Assembly (NCBI RefSeq): GCF_016427555.1
Contig: NZ_JAELVS010000002.1
Location: 1-64,000 of the forward strand
Direction of reading: 5' to 3'
DNA: 64,000 nt
Source of the DNA: Marinobacter litoralis
GTDB taxonomy: Bacteria > Pseudomonadota > Gammaproteobacteria > Pseudomonadales > Oleiphilaceae
The notes under the pieces are model-generated. The model ran no database searches. It had not been told where the DNA came from and saw only the letters and a list, made by a program, of their open reading frames with translations. The position numbers and the translations under genes were made by a program. Shown piece after piece: positions 36,646 to 46,396 of the stretch; the first letter of the stretch is position 1; every line of letters starts with the position of its first letter.

Positions 36646-37407
36646 ATGGTGAATGCCGCTTTTCGATTTTTTCTGCCTTGTTTGACCGTTTTGGCGGGCT
36701 TGTTTCTGCCGGCGGTGGCCTCGGCAGATCTGCCGGGAATTCCTGCGTTTTCCATGCAGCCCGGTGAGGACGGAGCGCAAGAGTATTCGGTAACCCTGCA
36801 AATCCTCGCGCTGATGACGGCGCTGACCTTCCTGCCTGCGATGTTGATGATGATGACATCGTTCACGCGCATCATCGTGGTGTTCGCAATTCTGAGGCAG
36901 GCACTGGGGCTGCAGGCCACGCCTTCAAATCAGATTTTATTGGGGCTGGCTCTGTTTCTCAGTATTTTTATCATGAAGCCGGTTCTGGAAGAGGCCAACA
37001 GGGTAGGGTTGCAACCCTATCTGCAGGAGGAAGTTACGTCACTGGAGGCCGTGGAGCTGGCCAGTGAGCCGTTCCGGAAATTCATGCTGGAACAAACCCG
37101 GGAATCGGATTTGGCGCTGTTTATGCGTCTGGCGGAGGTTGAATACGAAACTCCGGAAGATGTGTCGTTCTGGGTTTTGATGCCAGCGTTCGTCACCAGT
37201 GAACTGAAAACGGCCTTTCAGATCGGGTTTATTCTGTTTATACCGTTTTTGATTCTCGACATGGTGGTCGCCAGTGTTTTGATGGCTATGGGTATGATGA
37301 TGCTTTCGCCTATCATCATATCGTTGCCGTTCAAGATTATGCTCTTCGTTCTGGTCGATGGCTGGGCGCTGATTATGGGTACCCTTGCCGCCAGTTACGG
37401 GATATAG
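36646..37407 (+). CDS. fliP: Flagellar export gate protein FliP
   Basis: A 253-residue core gate subunit with a cleavable signal peptide ([27 protein letters not shown]), unusual for a polytopic protein and typical of FliP. It has four membrane segments and the conserved [21 protein letters not shown] and [20 protein letters not shown] blocks. Five copies form the export channel with FliQ and FliR. Confidence 0.97.
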   Translation: MVNAAFRFFLPCLTVLAGLFLPAVASADLPGIPAFSMQPGEDGAQEYSVTLQILALMTALTFLPAMLMMMTSFTRIIVVFAILRQALGLQATPSNQILLGLALFLSIFIMKPVLEEANRVGLQPYLQEEVTSLEAVELASEPFRKFMLEQTRESDLALFMRLAEVEYETPEDVSFWVLMPAFVTSELKTAFQIGFILFIPFLILDMVVASVLMAMGMMMLSPIIISLPFKIMLFVLVDGWALIMGTLAASYGI

Positions 37408-37417
37408 GAGGCACGAC

Positions 37418-37687
37418 ATGACGCCTGAAACCGCGATTGATATTGTCCGCGAAGCGCTCTGGATGATTGTACTGTTCGCCGGCGTCATCATTGGCCCCGG
37501 CCTGGTGATTGGTTTGGTGGTCAGTACCTTTCAGGCCGCCACCCAGATCAACGAACAAACACTGAGCTTCCTGCCACGGCTTTTGGTTACCCTGATCGTG
37601 ATCATTGCGGCGGGGCCCTGGATGCTGACCACTTTGCTGGACCATGCCCGCGGGCTCATTTCCAGTATTCCTTACCTGATCGGCTAA
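37418..37687 (+). CDS. fliQ: Flagellar export gate protein FliQ
   Basis: An 89-residue protein of two membrane helices with the conserved GLVVSTFQAATQINEQTLSFLP loop. The ATG at 37418 follows TAGGAGGCACGAC, an excellent ribosome site, and gives exactly the usual FliQ length. Confidence 0.97.
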   Translation: MTPETAIDIVREALWMIVLFAGVIIGPGLVIGLVVSTFQAATQINEQTLSFLPRLLVTLIVIIAAGPWMLTTLLDHARGLISSIPYLIG

Positions 37688-37690
37688 CGG

Positions 37691-38473
37691 ATGTTTCCGG
37701 CGGAGTTCAGTGCAGACCTGTTGGGGCAGTGGGTAGGCCAGCACCTTTGGCCGCTGTTCCGCCTTGCCAGTTTCTTAATGGTTATTCCTATCTTTGGTAC
37801 TCAGCTGGTGCCTGCGCGAGTGCGCCTCGGGCTGGCTTTGCTGATGACCATTCTGATTGTTCCGATGATTCCTGAAGTGCCCAAGGTTGAAGCTCTGAGT
37901 GCCGATGCAGTGGTGATCACGCTTCAGCAAATCCTCATCGGCGTAGGTTTGGGGTTTGCGTTGACCGCATTGTGGCAGTTGTTCGTGATTGCTGGCCAGA
38001 TGATTGCCATGCAGATGGGCTTGGGCTTTGCCTCGATGGTGGACCCGGCCAACGGCGTGAATGTGCCGGTACTGGCACAGATTTATACGATTACCATCAC
38101 CTTGCTGTTTTTGCTGATGAACGGTCATCTGGTGGCGTTTGAGATCTTTATCGAAAGTTTTCACACCATGCCGATTGGCATGGACGGCTTGGGCCAAAGC
38201 GGTGTGTGGGAATTGGCGCACCGAATCAGCTGGATGTTCGCGTCGGCTATGTTGTTGGCTCTGCCGGCGGTAACGGCGGTGCTGATTGTGAATATTTCGT
38301 TTGGTGTGATGACGCGGGCTGCTCCGCAGATGAACATTTTTGCGCTGGGTTTCCCGATTGGATTGATTTTTGGTTTGTTCGCCATTTGGGTGTTGCACGG
38401 GAATTTTCTGCCACACTTTGACCAGTACACCCGTGAGACGTTCGATTTCATGCGTCAATTGCAGGGGCGTTAG
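37691..38473 (+). CDS. fliR: Flagellar export gate protein FliR
   Basis: A 260-residue polytopic membrane protein with six or more hydrophobic segments and the conserved MQMGLGFASMVDPANGVNVPVLAQ motif. One copy completes the FliPQR gate. It is three bases from fliQ and two bases from flhB. Confidence 0.96.
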   Translation: MFPAEFSADLLGQWVGQHLWPLFRLASFLMVIPIFGTQLVPARVRLGLALLMTILIVPMIPEVPKVEALSADAVVITLQQILIGVGLGFALTALWQLFVIAGQMIAMQMGLGFASMVDPANGVNVPVLAQIYTITITLLFLLMNGHLVAFEIFIESFHTMPIGMDGLGQSGVWELAHRISWMFASAMLLALPAVTAVLIVNISFGVMTRAAPQMNIFALGFPIGLIFGLFAIWVLHGNFLPHFDQYTRETFDFMRQLQGR

Positions 38474-38475
38474 TC

Positions 38476-39612
38476 ATGGCTGAAGAGAACGACAACAGTC
38501 AGGAGAAAACCGAAGAACCCACCCCCCGAAGACTCGAGAAGGCCAGGGAGGACGGGCAGACGGCTCGTTCGAAGGAATTGGCCACCATGGCGGTGTTGCT
38601 GGCCGGTGCGGGTGGTTTGCTGATGTTTGGTACGCAGCTGGCGATTACGTTTGAGGGCATCATGCGCGATGCCTTTGTGATCGAGCGAGCGTCGATTTTT
38701 GATACCCGCCATATGAGCGTGCAGTTGATTGTCTCGGCCAAAGAGGCCGCTTACGCATTGTCTCCCATTCTGATTCTTTTGCTGATTGCTGCCATTGCCG
38801 GTTCTATTGGCATCGGCGGCCTCCTGTTCAGTGCCAAAGCCATTGCTCCGAAAGCCAATCGGATGGATCCGATCAAGGGGTTGGGGCGGATGTTTTCGAT
38901 GCGTTCGCTGATTGAGTTGGTGAAGGCCATTGCCAAGGTGGGGTTGGTCTTGGCAATCGCTATCCTGATTTTGAATCTGCGCACGGATGATTTGTTGAGC
39001 ATTGCGGAGGAGCCGGTGGTGCCGGCGATGGAGCATGTGCTGTGGACCTTGGGCTGGAGTTTTCTGGTGTTGTCTTGCGCCACGATTATTATTGCGATGA
39101 TCGATGTGCCGTTTCAGATTTATGATCACCAGAAGAAGCTTCGGATGACGAAGCAAGAGGTGAAGGACGAGTACAAGGATTCAGAAGGTAAGCCGGAGGT
39201 TAAGGGTAAGATTCGTCAGCTTCAGCGGGAAATGGCGCAGCGGCGGATGATGCAGGATGTGCCGACGGCGGATGTGGTGATTACGAACCCGACGCATTAT
39301 GCGGTGGCGTTAAAGTATGATCAGGATTCGATGGGTGCGCCAGTGGTGGTGGCCAAGGGTGCCGATGAGGTGGCGTTCAAGATTATGGAGGTGGCCCGGG
39401 AGTATAAGGTGGAGGTGTTGCGTACGCCGCCTTTGACTCGGGCGGTTTATCATAATTCGGAGATTGGTGAGGAGATTCCTGACGGGCTGTATATGGCGAT
39501 TGCTCAGGTGTTGGCGTATGTGTTTCAGTTGCGGCAGTTCCGGAAGGGGCATGGGCCTAAGCCTGGGATGCCGGACTTTCCTATTCCGCCGGAGATGCGG
39601 CGCGATCTTTGA
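38476..39612 (+). CDS. flhB: Flagellar export switch protein FlhB
   Basis: A 378-residue protein: N-terminal charged segment (EKTEEPTPRRLEKAREDGQ), four membrane helices and a cytoplasmic domain with the autocleavage motif NPTH at about residues 271-274. Cleavage and contact with FliK switch export from hook to filament subunits. It is the last gene of the fliL operon; downstream lies a long inverted repeat and the convergent uraA. Confidence 0.97.
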   Translation: MAEENDNSQEKTEEPTPRRLEKAREDGQTARSKELATMAVLLAGAGGLLMFGTQLAITFEGIMRDAFVIERASIFDTRHMSVQLIVSAKEAAYALSPILILLLIAAIAGSIGIGGLLFSAKAIAPKANRMDPIKGLGRMFSMRSLIELVKAIAKVGLVLAIAILILNLRTDDLLSIAEEPVVPAMEHVLWTLGWSFLVLSCATIIIAMIDVPFQIYDHQKKLRMTKQEVKDEYKDSEGKPEVKGKIRQLQREMAQRRMMQDVPTADVVITNPTHYAVALKYDQDSMGAPVVVAKGADEVAFKIMEVAREYKVEVLRTPPLTRAVYHNSEIGEEIPDGLYMAIAQVLAYVFQLRQFRKGHGPKPGMPDFPIPPEMRRDL

Positions 39613-39660
39613 TTTGGTTTGGGAGAGGCTGCCAAAGGTAGCCTGAAAGTGCTGGTGCAC

Positions 39661-39768
39661 AATGGGTGCAAGAGGGCTTTCCAAAAACCGCTACAAGCAC
39701 ATCCCTGTGCGCTTCTCTCCGGCCATCCATGGCCTACGAAATTTTTGGAAAGCCCTCTCACACCCATT
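39661..39768. repeat. Long inverted repeat between flhB and uraA
   Basis: Two 27-base arms (39661-39687 and 39742-39768) are inverted copies differing at only two adjacent positions; each contains AGAGGGCTTTCCAAAAA or its complement. The 54-base centre holds smaller dyads (GCACATCCCTGTGC and GGCCATCCATGGCC). It can fold into one long branched hairpin and probably ends transcription from both convergent operons, or is a dispersed repeat unit. It does not encode a protein. Confidence 0.8.
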
Positions 39769-39791
39769 GAATCGGGCATGGGAGGGATCGC

Positions 39792-41048
39792 TTACTCTGC
39801 GCTGCCTTCCTGTATCCGCGCACCCCAGGCTTCTTTCTCGCCGGGCAGTACCAGGTTCAAGACAATCGCGACCACTGCGCACAGTGCAATGCCTTCCAGT
39901 GTTCCCAGCACCATGTTTCCGATACCGAAGACCAGTGTCACACCCACGATAACCAGGTTACGGGATTGGGACAGGTCTACTTGGTGACGAATCAGGGTGT
40001 TCAGGCCGACTACAGCGATGGAGCCAAACAGCAGGCACAGGATGCCGCCCATGACGGGGACCGGGATGGTTTGCAGGGCAGCGCCGAATTTGCCGACGAA
40101 GGCCAGTACGATGGCTGTAGCGGCGGCCCACCACATCACTTTCGGGTTGAAGTTGCGGGTGAGCATGACGGCACCGGTCACTTCGGAGTAGGTGGTGTTT
40201 GGTGGTCCGCCCAGCATGGAGGCGGCGCTGGTGGCCAGGCCGTCGCCGAGCAGGGTGCGGTGCAGGCCGGGTTTTTCGAGGTAGTTTTTGCGGGTAACGT
40301 TTCCGATGGCCAGTACGTCGCCAATGTGTTCAATCGCAGGGGCGATGGCAACCGGGATCATGAAGACGATAGCGCTCCAGCTGAAGGCGGGGGCGACGAA
40401 GTTCGGTACGGCGAACCACGCGGCTTGCTGGATGGCCGTGGTGTCTACGATGCCGGCGAAGGCGGACAGGATATAGCCCACAACAATGCCGATCATGATC
40501 GGGATCAGGCGGAAGATGCCTTTGGCCCAAACGGTCATGATGATAGTCACCAGCAGTGAGATCATTGCGATCACCAGTGCGGTGTCTTCCGGCACGAGTT
40601 GGGTGCTGCCATCACCGGTGCGGCCCGAGGCCATGTGCACGGCAACCGGAGCCAGTCCCAAACCGATGGTCATGATGACCGGTGCGATCACAACGGGTGG
40701 CAGTAAGCGGGTGATGAAGCCGTTTCCACGCAGCCGGATGACGCCGGAAAGAATGATGTACAGGATACCCGCTGCCATCAGGCCGCCCAGGGTTTCTTGC
40801 AGGCCGAACTGGCTTTTGGCGGCCATGATCGGTGCAATGAAGGCGAAGGACGAGGCCAGGAAGATGGGGATCTGGCCACCGGTGACAACGTGAAAGATCA
40901 GGGTGCCGATGCCCGCTGTAAACAGCGCAACGTTGGGATCGAGCCCCGTGATCAGTGGCATCAGTACCAGTGCGCCGAAGGCGACCAGTAGCATTTGCGA
41001 TCCGGCTATGGCCTGTTTCCAGGTTGAGTCAGTCGTGATGTCCTGCAT
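39792..41048 (-). CDS. uraA: Uracil/xanthine permease (NCS2 family)
   Basis: A 418-residue inner-membrane symporter with about 14 hydrophobic segments. The NCS2 substrate region includes AIEHIGDVLAIGNV, with the conserved Glu, and PNTTYSEVTGAVMLTRN. Its position two bases downstream of upp makes uracil the probable substrate. It is on the strand opposite the flagellar genes, inside their cluster. Confidence 0.93.
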   Translation of the reverse strand: MQDITTDSTWKQAIAGSQMLLVAFGALVLMPLITGLDPNVALFTAGIGTLIFHVVTGGQIPIFLASSFAFIAPIMAAKSQFGLQETLGGLMAAGILYIILSGVIRLRGNGFITRLLPPVVIAPVIMTIGLGLAPVAVHMASGRTGDGSTQLVPEDTALVIAMISLLVTIIMTVWAKGIFRLIPIMIGIVVGYILSAFAGIVDTTAIQQAAWFAVPNFVAPAFSWSAIVFMIPVAIAPAIEHIGDVLAIGNVTRKNYLEKPGLHRTLLGDGLATSAASMLGGPPNTTYSEVTGAVMLTRNFNPKVMWWAAATAIVLAFVGKFGAALQTIPVPVMGGILCLLFGSIAVVGLNTLIRHQVDLSQSRNLVIVGVTLVFGIGNMVLGTLEGIALCAVVAIVLNLVLPGEKEAWGARIQEGSAE

Positions 41049-41050
41049 CC

Positions 41051-41689
41051 TTAAACATCCTTCTGCTTGGTGCCGAAGATCTTGTCTCCCGCATCGCCGA
41101 GGCCCGGCAGGATGTAGCCTTTTTCGTTCAGGCAGTCATCAACAGAGGCGGTGTAGATGGAAACGTCCGGGTGTTTCTCCAGCACCTTCTCTATACCTTC
41201 CGGTGCCGCAACCAGAACCAGCGCCCGGATTTCGGTGCTGCCCGCTTGTTTGAGCAGGTCGATGGTGGAAATCATGGAACCGCCGGTGGCCAGCATGGGG
41301 TCGATGATCAGTGCGGTACGCTGGTCCAGTTCCCCGACCAGTTTTTCCAGATAGGTTTCTGCTTCGAAAGTTTCTTCGTTACGGATCTGACCGACCACGC
41401 TGACTCGTGCAACAGGAATCAGGCTGAGTACACCATCCAGCATGCCCAAGCCTGCTCTCAAGATGGGGACAATGGTGATTTTTTTGCCGTGTATTTGTTC
41501 TACCGTTACCGGCCCGGCCCAGCCGTCAATGGTCTCTTCTTGCAGGGTGAAATCTTTTGTCGCTTCGTAGGTCAGTAGTGCGCCAACTTCTTGAGCCAGT
41601 TCACGAAAATTTTTGGTGCTGATGTCTGAGCGGCGCATTAGGCCGAGCTTGTGTTGGATCAGTGGGTGCTTCACTTCGTGGATAGGCAT
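41051..41689 (-). CDS. upp: Uracil phosphoribosyltransferase
   Basis: A 212-residue salvage enzyme that makes UMP from uracil and PRPP. The PRPP-binding motif [14 protein letters not shown] and the C-terminal uracil-binding [10 protein letters not shown] are present. I chose the ATG at 41687-41689 ([19 protein letters not shown]) because AGGTGA lies six bases upstream; an in-frame GTG three codons earlier overlaps that site. It forms an operon with uraA. Confidence 0.96.
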   Translation of the reverse strand: MPIHEVKHPLIQHKLGLMRRSDISTKNFRELAQEVGALLTYEATKDFTLQEETIDGWAGPVTVEQIHGKKITIVPILRAGLGMLDGVLSLIPVARVSVVGQIRNEETFEAETYLEKLVGELDQRTALIIDPMLATGGSMISTIDLLKQAGSTEIRALVLVAAPEGIEKVLEKHPDVSIYTASVDDCLNEKGYILPGLGDAGDKIFGTKQKDV

Positions 41690-41814
41690 CGGGGTCACCT
41701 GTGGGTTCGGATTTTCTGGCTTGGTTTTTGATCAGTCAAACGGCGAAAGGATACCGTATCCAGGCGCTCACGTCAGGCGATCTGTTAGCGAGAAATCATA
41801 AAATTTATAGGGGA

Positions 41815-41830
41815 TGGTACAGATCTTGCG
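41815..41830 (+). promoter_or_regulatory. Sigma-54 promoter of the flhA operon
   Basis: TGGTACAGATCTTGCG has GG at -24, a perfect TTGC -12 block and correct spacing. It lies 95 bases before flhA and 125 bases from the divergent upp start. It provides fresh sigma-54 transcription after the uraA-upp interruption. Confidence 0.8.
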
Positions 41831-41924
41831 AAGCAGTCTGTATGAAGGGGTGCCGCGTCAGATTTCCGACCTGGTAATGACCCCGAATGGCCTCAAAGTA
41901 CAGTGATCCGGAGATGCAGGCAGT

Positions 41925-44096
41925 ATGGACAGAGCGTTCGTTCTGAATAACGTCAAAACTCTGACGCGAGGAAGCCTCGGTGTCCCCCTGATGCTGATGG
42001 GTTTGTTGGGCATGATGATTCTGCCCATGCCTGCATTTCTGCTCGATGTGTTTTTTACCTTCAACATCACGTTGTCGATCGTGATTCTGCTGGTGTGTGT
42101 GTATGCGCTTCGGCCGATGGAATTCGCGGCGTTTCCGACCGTGTTGCTGGTAGCCACCCTGCTGCGTCTTGGCTTGAATGTCGCGTCTACCCGGATTGTT
42201 CTGCTCAATGGTCACGAAGGCGGTGATGCTGCCGGTAAGGTGATCGAATCGTTCGGGGAAGTGTTGATTGGCGGCAACTATGCTGTTGGTCTGGTGGTGT
42301 TCGCGATTTTGATGATCATTAACTTTCTGGTCGTCACAAAGGGTGCGGGGCGTGTCTCCGAAGTCAGCGCACGTTTTACCCTGGATGCCATGCCCGGTAA
42401 GCAAATGGCCATCGATGCAGACCTCAACGCCGGCCTGGTGAACCAGGAGGAGGCCAAGGCCCGGCGTTTAGAGATCGCCCAGGAAGCCGATTTCTATGGC
42501 TCCATGGATGGTGCGTCCAAGTTCGTCAAAGGCGACGCGGTCGCCGGTCTTTTGATTCTGGCCATTAACATCGTTGGTGGTGTCGCCATTGGTATGGTTC
42601 AGCACGGCCTGGATTTTACGCTTGCAATGGAGCGATACGCACTGCTGACCATCGGTGACGGTCTGGTCGCTCAGATTCCTTCCCTGCTGCTGTCAACGGC
42701 GGCCGCCATCATGGTGACTCGAGTGACGTCCAGCCAGGATATGGGTGGGCAGATTATCCAGCAGATGTTCAGTGCGCCCAAAGCACTCGGTATTGCCGCC
42801 GGTATTCTGATCTTGTTGGGTCTGATTCCGGGAATGCCTCACGTGGCTTTCCTGGGGCTCGGGGCTTTGGCTGCGGCGGCGGCTTGGTTTGTTTGGAAAA
42901 ACCAAAGTCAGACTGTTGAAGAAGAGGGTGTGTTTGCCGGGCGTGGTGGAGCGCCCGGAGCCGTGCCGCGCCAGGGCGGCGAGGTGATTCCGGATCGAGG
43001 CGGTGACGGGCAGGCTCTGCCGCCGCCCGGCGAAACCAGAGAGCTAGGCTGGGACGACGTTGCCACTGTCGATATCGTCGGGTTGGAAGTCGGCTATCGG
43101 CTGATTCCGTTAGTGGATAAGTCGCAGGGCGGTCAGTTGCTGAGCCGCATAAAGGGTGTGCGGAAGAAGCTTTCGCAGGATCTGGGGTTCCTGATGCCGT
43201 CTGTTCACATCCGGGATAATCTCGATCTGATGCCGAATGTGTATCGCATCACCCTGATGGGTGTGACCATTGCGGAAGCGGAGATTCATCCGGAGCGGGA
43301 GTTGGCCATTGATCCGGGACAGGTGTTCGGGAAAGTCGAAGGCATTGCGGGGAAAGACCCGGCCTTCGGTTTGGATGCAATCTGGATTGAGCCGGAGCAG
43401 AAGGACCAGGCTCAGACCCTGGGCTACACAGTGGTTGATGCCAGTACAGTGGTGGCCACGCATCTGAATCAGATTCTTCAGAAGCACGCCCATGAGCTGA
43501 TCGGCCACGACGAAGCGCAGAAGTGGTTGGATCAACTGGAAAAGATTTCGCCCAAGCTGGCGGAAGAGTTGGTGCCTACCACCATTTCCATCAGCATTCT
43601 GCTCAAGGTGCTTCAGAACCTGCTGAAAGAAGAGGTGCCGGTTCGGGATATGCGTTCGATCGCCGAGGCCATTGTAAACGTACATCCGAAGAGTCAGGAC
43701 CCGAAACTGCTTACCACGCTCGCCCGTCAGTCGCTGCGCAGAATGATCGTGCAAAGCATTTGTGGCAACGATGCCGAAATTCCGGTGATTACTTTGGATC
43801 CTGACCTGGAACAGATGTTGCTTAAGTCTGTTCAGCAGAGTCAACAATCCGGCGGACAGGATGATATTGGCATGGTGCTAGAGCCGAACATGGTGGAGAA
43901 GCTGCAGCGTTCATTGCAAGACAGCGTGCAGCGCCAGGAAATGTTGGGCAAACCAGCCATTCTGTTGGTCTCCGGGCCGTTGCGGCCTGGGCTGGCGAAG
44001 TTTGCCAGCTATGGGGTAGAGCGCTTGCACGTGCTCTCGTACCAAGAGATTCCGGACAACAAACAGATCACGATCGTTGCGTCGGTCGGCCAGTAA
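41925..44096 (+). CDS. flhA: Flagellar export protein FlhA
   Basis: A 723-residue export-gate protein forming a nonameric ring that docks chaperones and late substrates. The N-terminal half has about eight membrane helices and the conserved FHIPEP-type region (around 115-230, including GGNYAVGLVVFAILMIINFLVVTKGAGRVSEV and DAMPGKQMAIDADLNAG). A Gly/Pro-rich linker (about 325-370) is longer than in E. coli. The C-terminal cytoplasmic domain follows. The ATG at 41925 matches the MDR start of pseudomonad FlhA. Confidence 0.97.
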   Translation: MDRAFVLNNVKTLTRGSLGVPLMLMGLLGMMILPMPAFLLDVFFTFNITLSIVILLVCVYALRPMEFAAFPTVLLVATLLRLGLNVASTRIVLLNGHEGGDAAGKVIESFGEVLIGGNYAVGLVVFAILMIINFLVVTKGAGRVSEVSARFTLDAMPGKQMAIDADLNAGLVNQEEAKARRLEIAQEADFYGSMDGASKFVKGDAVAGLLILAINIVGGVAIGMVQHGLDFTLAMERYALLTIGDGLVAQIPSLLLSTAAAIMVTRVTSSQDMGGQIIQQMFSAPKALGIAAGILILLGLIPGMPHVAFLGLGALAAAAAWFVWKNQSQTVEEEGVFAGRGGAPGAVPRQGGEVIPDRGGDGQALPPPGETRELGWDDVATVDIVGLEVGYRLIPLVDKSQGGQLLSRIKGVRKKLSQDLGFLMPSVHIRDNLDLMPNVYRITLMGVTIAEAEIHPERELAIDPGQVFGKVEGIAGKDPAFGLDAIWIEPEQKDQAQTLGYTVVDASTVVATHLNQILQKHAHELIGHDEAQKWLDQLEKISPKLAEELVPTTISISILLKVLQNLLKEEVPVRDMRSIAEAIVNVHPKSQDPKLLTTLARQSLRRMIVQSICGNDAEIPVITLDPDLEQMLLKSVQQSQQSGGQDDIGMVLEPNMVEKLQRSLQDSVQRQEMLGKPAILLVSGPLRPGLAKFASYGVERLHVLSYQEIPDNKQITIVASVGQ

Positions 44097-44153
44097 AGGT
44101 CGCTATCGCAGCGCAGTCAGCTGAGTTCAGCTCGACGGCAGAGGATGGAAGTT

Positions 44154-45491
44154 ATGAAAGTTAAACGGTTTTTTGCGCAATCCATGGCCGAGGCCCTCAA
44201 GCAGGTCAGTCATGAAATGGGGCCGGATGCCGTAATTTTATCCAATCGCCGCGTTGATGGGGGTGTCGAAATTGTGACGGCCCTGGATTATGACGAAAAC
44301 ATGGCACGTCAAAGCCTGGGCGAAAAGGCGGTGGAAGCGACCAATGGTTCCCGTTTGGCTGAGATGCAGGCCGACCAGCATCGGCGCCTGGAAGATGAGC
44401 TGAGCCGAACTCGCAACCGAATTCAAGAAGTTCGGGAAAAGCGGGCCACCGCCGGAGCGCAGTATGCACCGGTATCGCTGAATGGTAATGGGTACGCTGA
44501 GCCGGAGGTAGCCGAAGGCTGGTTTGAAGGTCAAAAATCTGACTCTTCGGGCCTTGATCATTCAAAGGGCTATTCGGACGAGCTGGCCGCGATGAAAGCC
44601 GAGATCAGCTCGCTGCGAGAGCTTATGGGGGCCCAGGCCGCTCCTGCGACGAATAAAGGTGCGGCTGCCGAGGGTGGTGCAAAGAACCCGGTGCAGCAGT
44701 TGTTAAGTGAGCGATTGCAGGAATTTGGATTGGGGGCTGAGTTGGCAACTTCCGTTGCCCGGCAGCACCGAAACGGCCGGTTGGAAGATGGCTGGAAAAC
44801 GGCGCTGAAAATGGTCACCACTGGCATTCGAACCGGTAAGGAAGATTGGTTGGACACTGGCGGAGTTTACGCGCTGGTTGGCCCGACCGGCTCCGGAAAA
44901 ACAACCACCATTGGTAAATTGGCCGCCCGTTACGTATTGGAGCACGGAGCAGACAGTCTGGCACTGGTAACCACAGACCGTTTTCGGGTTGCCGCGCATG
45001 AGCAGTTGTTTGTGTTCGGGCGTATTCTGAACGTGCCGGTTCGAGTGGTTGATGAAAGCCATTCGCTGGACGACATTCTGGACGAGCTTTCCGACCGGCA
45101 TCTTGTGCTGATCGACACCGCCGGACTGACCAGTGCTGATCGGGGTTATCAGGAGCAGCTGGCAGAGCTTGTTCGCAGCGATCACAATATTCATACACAT
45201 TTGGTGGTGTCTGCGACCAGCCAGCCGCGTATCATGAAATCCGTTTGGCATTGCTATAAGATGGCAAATCTTGTCGGCTGCATCGTGACCAAGATTGACG
45301 AAGCGCTTACCTTGGGCGAATCTCTGGGGTTTGTGATGGAAACCGGCCTTCCGGTGGCATGGTATACCGATGGTCAGAAAATACCGGAAGACCTGCATCG
45401 GGCAGAGGCGGCCCCCTTGGTTCGCATGGGCGTTGAGCGCCTGCAAGCGATGCAGCATTCGCAGGCCGCTGCTGAAGGTGCTTTGGCGTAG
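44154..45491 (+). CDS. flhF: Flagellar polar-localisation GTPase FlhF
   Basis: A 445-residue SRP-type GTPase that marks the cell pole for flagellar assembly. A B domain with charged linker (1-170) is followed by the N and G domains with P-loop GPTGSGKTT (about 243) and the G motifs DTAGL and TKIDEA. I chose the ATG at 44154 (MKVKRFFAQ, the usual family start, AGAGGA upstream) over one nine bases earlier. It is followed by fleN, its antagonist in setting flagellar number. Confidence 0.96.
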   Translation: MKVKRFFAQSMAEALKQVSHEMGPDAVILSNRRVDGGVEIVTALDYDENMARQSLGEKAVEATNGSRLAEMQADQHRRLEDELSRTRNRIQEVREKRATAGAQYAPVSLNGNGYAEPEVAEGWFEGQKSDSSGLDHSKGYSDELAAMKAEISSLRELMGAQAAPATNKGAAAEGGAKNPVQQLLSERLQEFGLGAELATSVARQHRNGRLEDGWKTALKMVTTGIRTGKEDWLDTGGVYALVGPTGSGKTTTIGKLAARYVLEHGADSLALVTTDRFRVAAHEQLFVFGRILNVPVRVVDESHSLDDILDELSDRHLVLIDTAGLTSADRGYQEQLAELVRSDHNIHTHLVVSATSQPRIMKSVWHCYKMANLVGCIVTKIDEALTLGESLGFVMETGLPVAWYTDGQKIPEDLHRAEAAPLVRMGVERLQAMQHSQAAAEGALA

Positions 45492-45553
45492 TCACCATAA
45501 ACAGCCACTGGCATAGAGCCCGTTAACGACGCAGTTAAGAGACAATAAACAGT

Positions 45554-46366
45554 ATGAGCAAACCACATCCGGTTCAGGTGATTGCGGTATCCGGCGGTAA
45601 AGGCGGTGTCGGAAAGAGCAATGTGTCAGTCAATCTGGCGATCGCGTTGGCAGAAAAGGGCCGCCGCGTTGTCGTGCTTGATGCTGACTTGGGGTTGGGT
45701 AATCTGGATGTGCTGCTGGGCGTGACGGCCAATAAAAATTTGCACGATGTGCTTAGCGGCGAGTGTGACCTGAAAGATGTGCTTGTGGATGGCCCCGGTG
45801 GCATCAAAATCGTACCGGCGTCATCCGGTACCCAGCGAATGACGCAGCTCAGCCCCATGGAACATGCGGGCCTGATCAATGCGTTCAGTGAGTTGGGTGA
45901 CCAGATTGACGTTCTGATTGTAGACACAGCCGCAGGCATTTCTGAATCTGTCGTGAGCTTCCTTCGTGCTGCGCAAGAATTGTTGCTGGTGGTGTGCGAT
46001 GAGCCAACCTCGATAACGGATGTGTATGCGCTGATCAAATTGATGAATCGTGACTACGGAACAGATCGCTTTCGGGTGCTCGCCAACCAGGTGCGAAGTG
46101 AAGAAGAAGGTAAGCACTTGTTCGAGAAATTGACGCGAGTTACCGAACGATTTCTGGATGTGGCGTTACAATATGTGGGTATCGTGCCTTACGACGAAGC
46201 GGTCAAAAAAGCCGTTCAACGCCAGCGAGCTGTTCTGGAGGCATATCCCCGGGCAAAGGCATCTACGGCAGTGCGAGCATTGGCAGATAAAGTGGACAGT
46301 TGGCCGCTGCCATCTTCTCCGCGAGGTCATCTGGAATTTTTCGTGGAGCGGCTCGTCGAAGTCTGA
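45554..46366 (+). CDS. fleN: Flagellar number regulator FleN (FlhG), MinD-like ATPase
   Basis: A 270-residue P-loop ATPase with the deviant Walker A SGGKGGVGKSN (about 13-23). It binds FleQ and restrains its activity, keeping a single polar flagellum. It has an intact MinD-like core and a basic/hydrophobic C-terminal helix ending HLEFFVERLVEV. It lies between flhF and fliA. Confidence 0.95.
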   Translation: MSKPHPVQVIAVSGGKGGVGKSNVSVNLAIALAEKGRRVVVLDADLGLGNLDVLLGVTANKNLHDVLSGECDLKDVLVDGPGGIKIVPASSGTQRMTQLSPMEHAGLINAFSELGDQIDVLIVDTAAGISESVVSFLRAAQELLLVVCDEPTSITDVYALIKLMNRDYGTDRFRVLANQVRSEEEGKHLFEKLTRVTERFLDVALQYVGIVPYDEAVKKAVQRQRAVLEAYPRAKASTAVRALADKVDSWPLPSSPRGHLEFFVERLVEV

Positions 46367-46396
46367 TCTGAATCCAGTCCAATAAAAGCCGGATAC

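Noticed and set aside
38470-39156. Long Gln/His/Asn-rich minus-strand frame opposite flhB
   Set aside because: It mirrors the hydrophobic codons of flhB, has no domain, and covers a well-supported gene.
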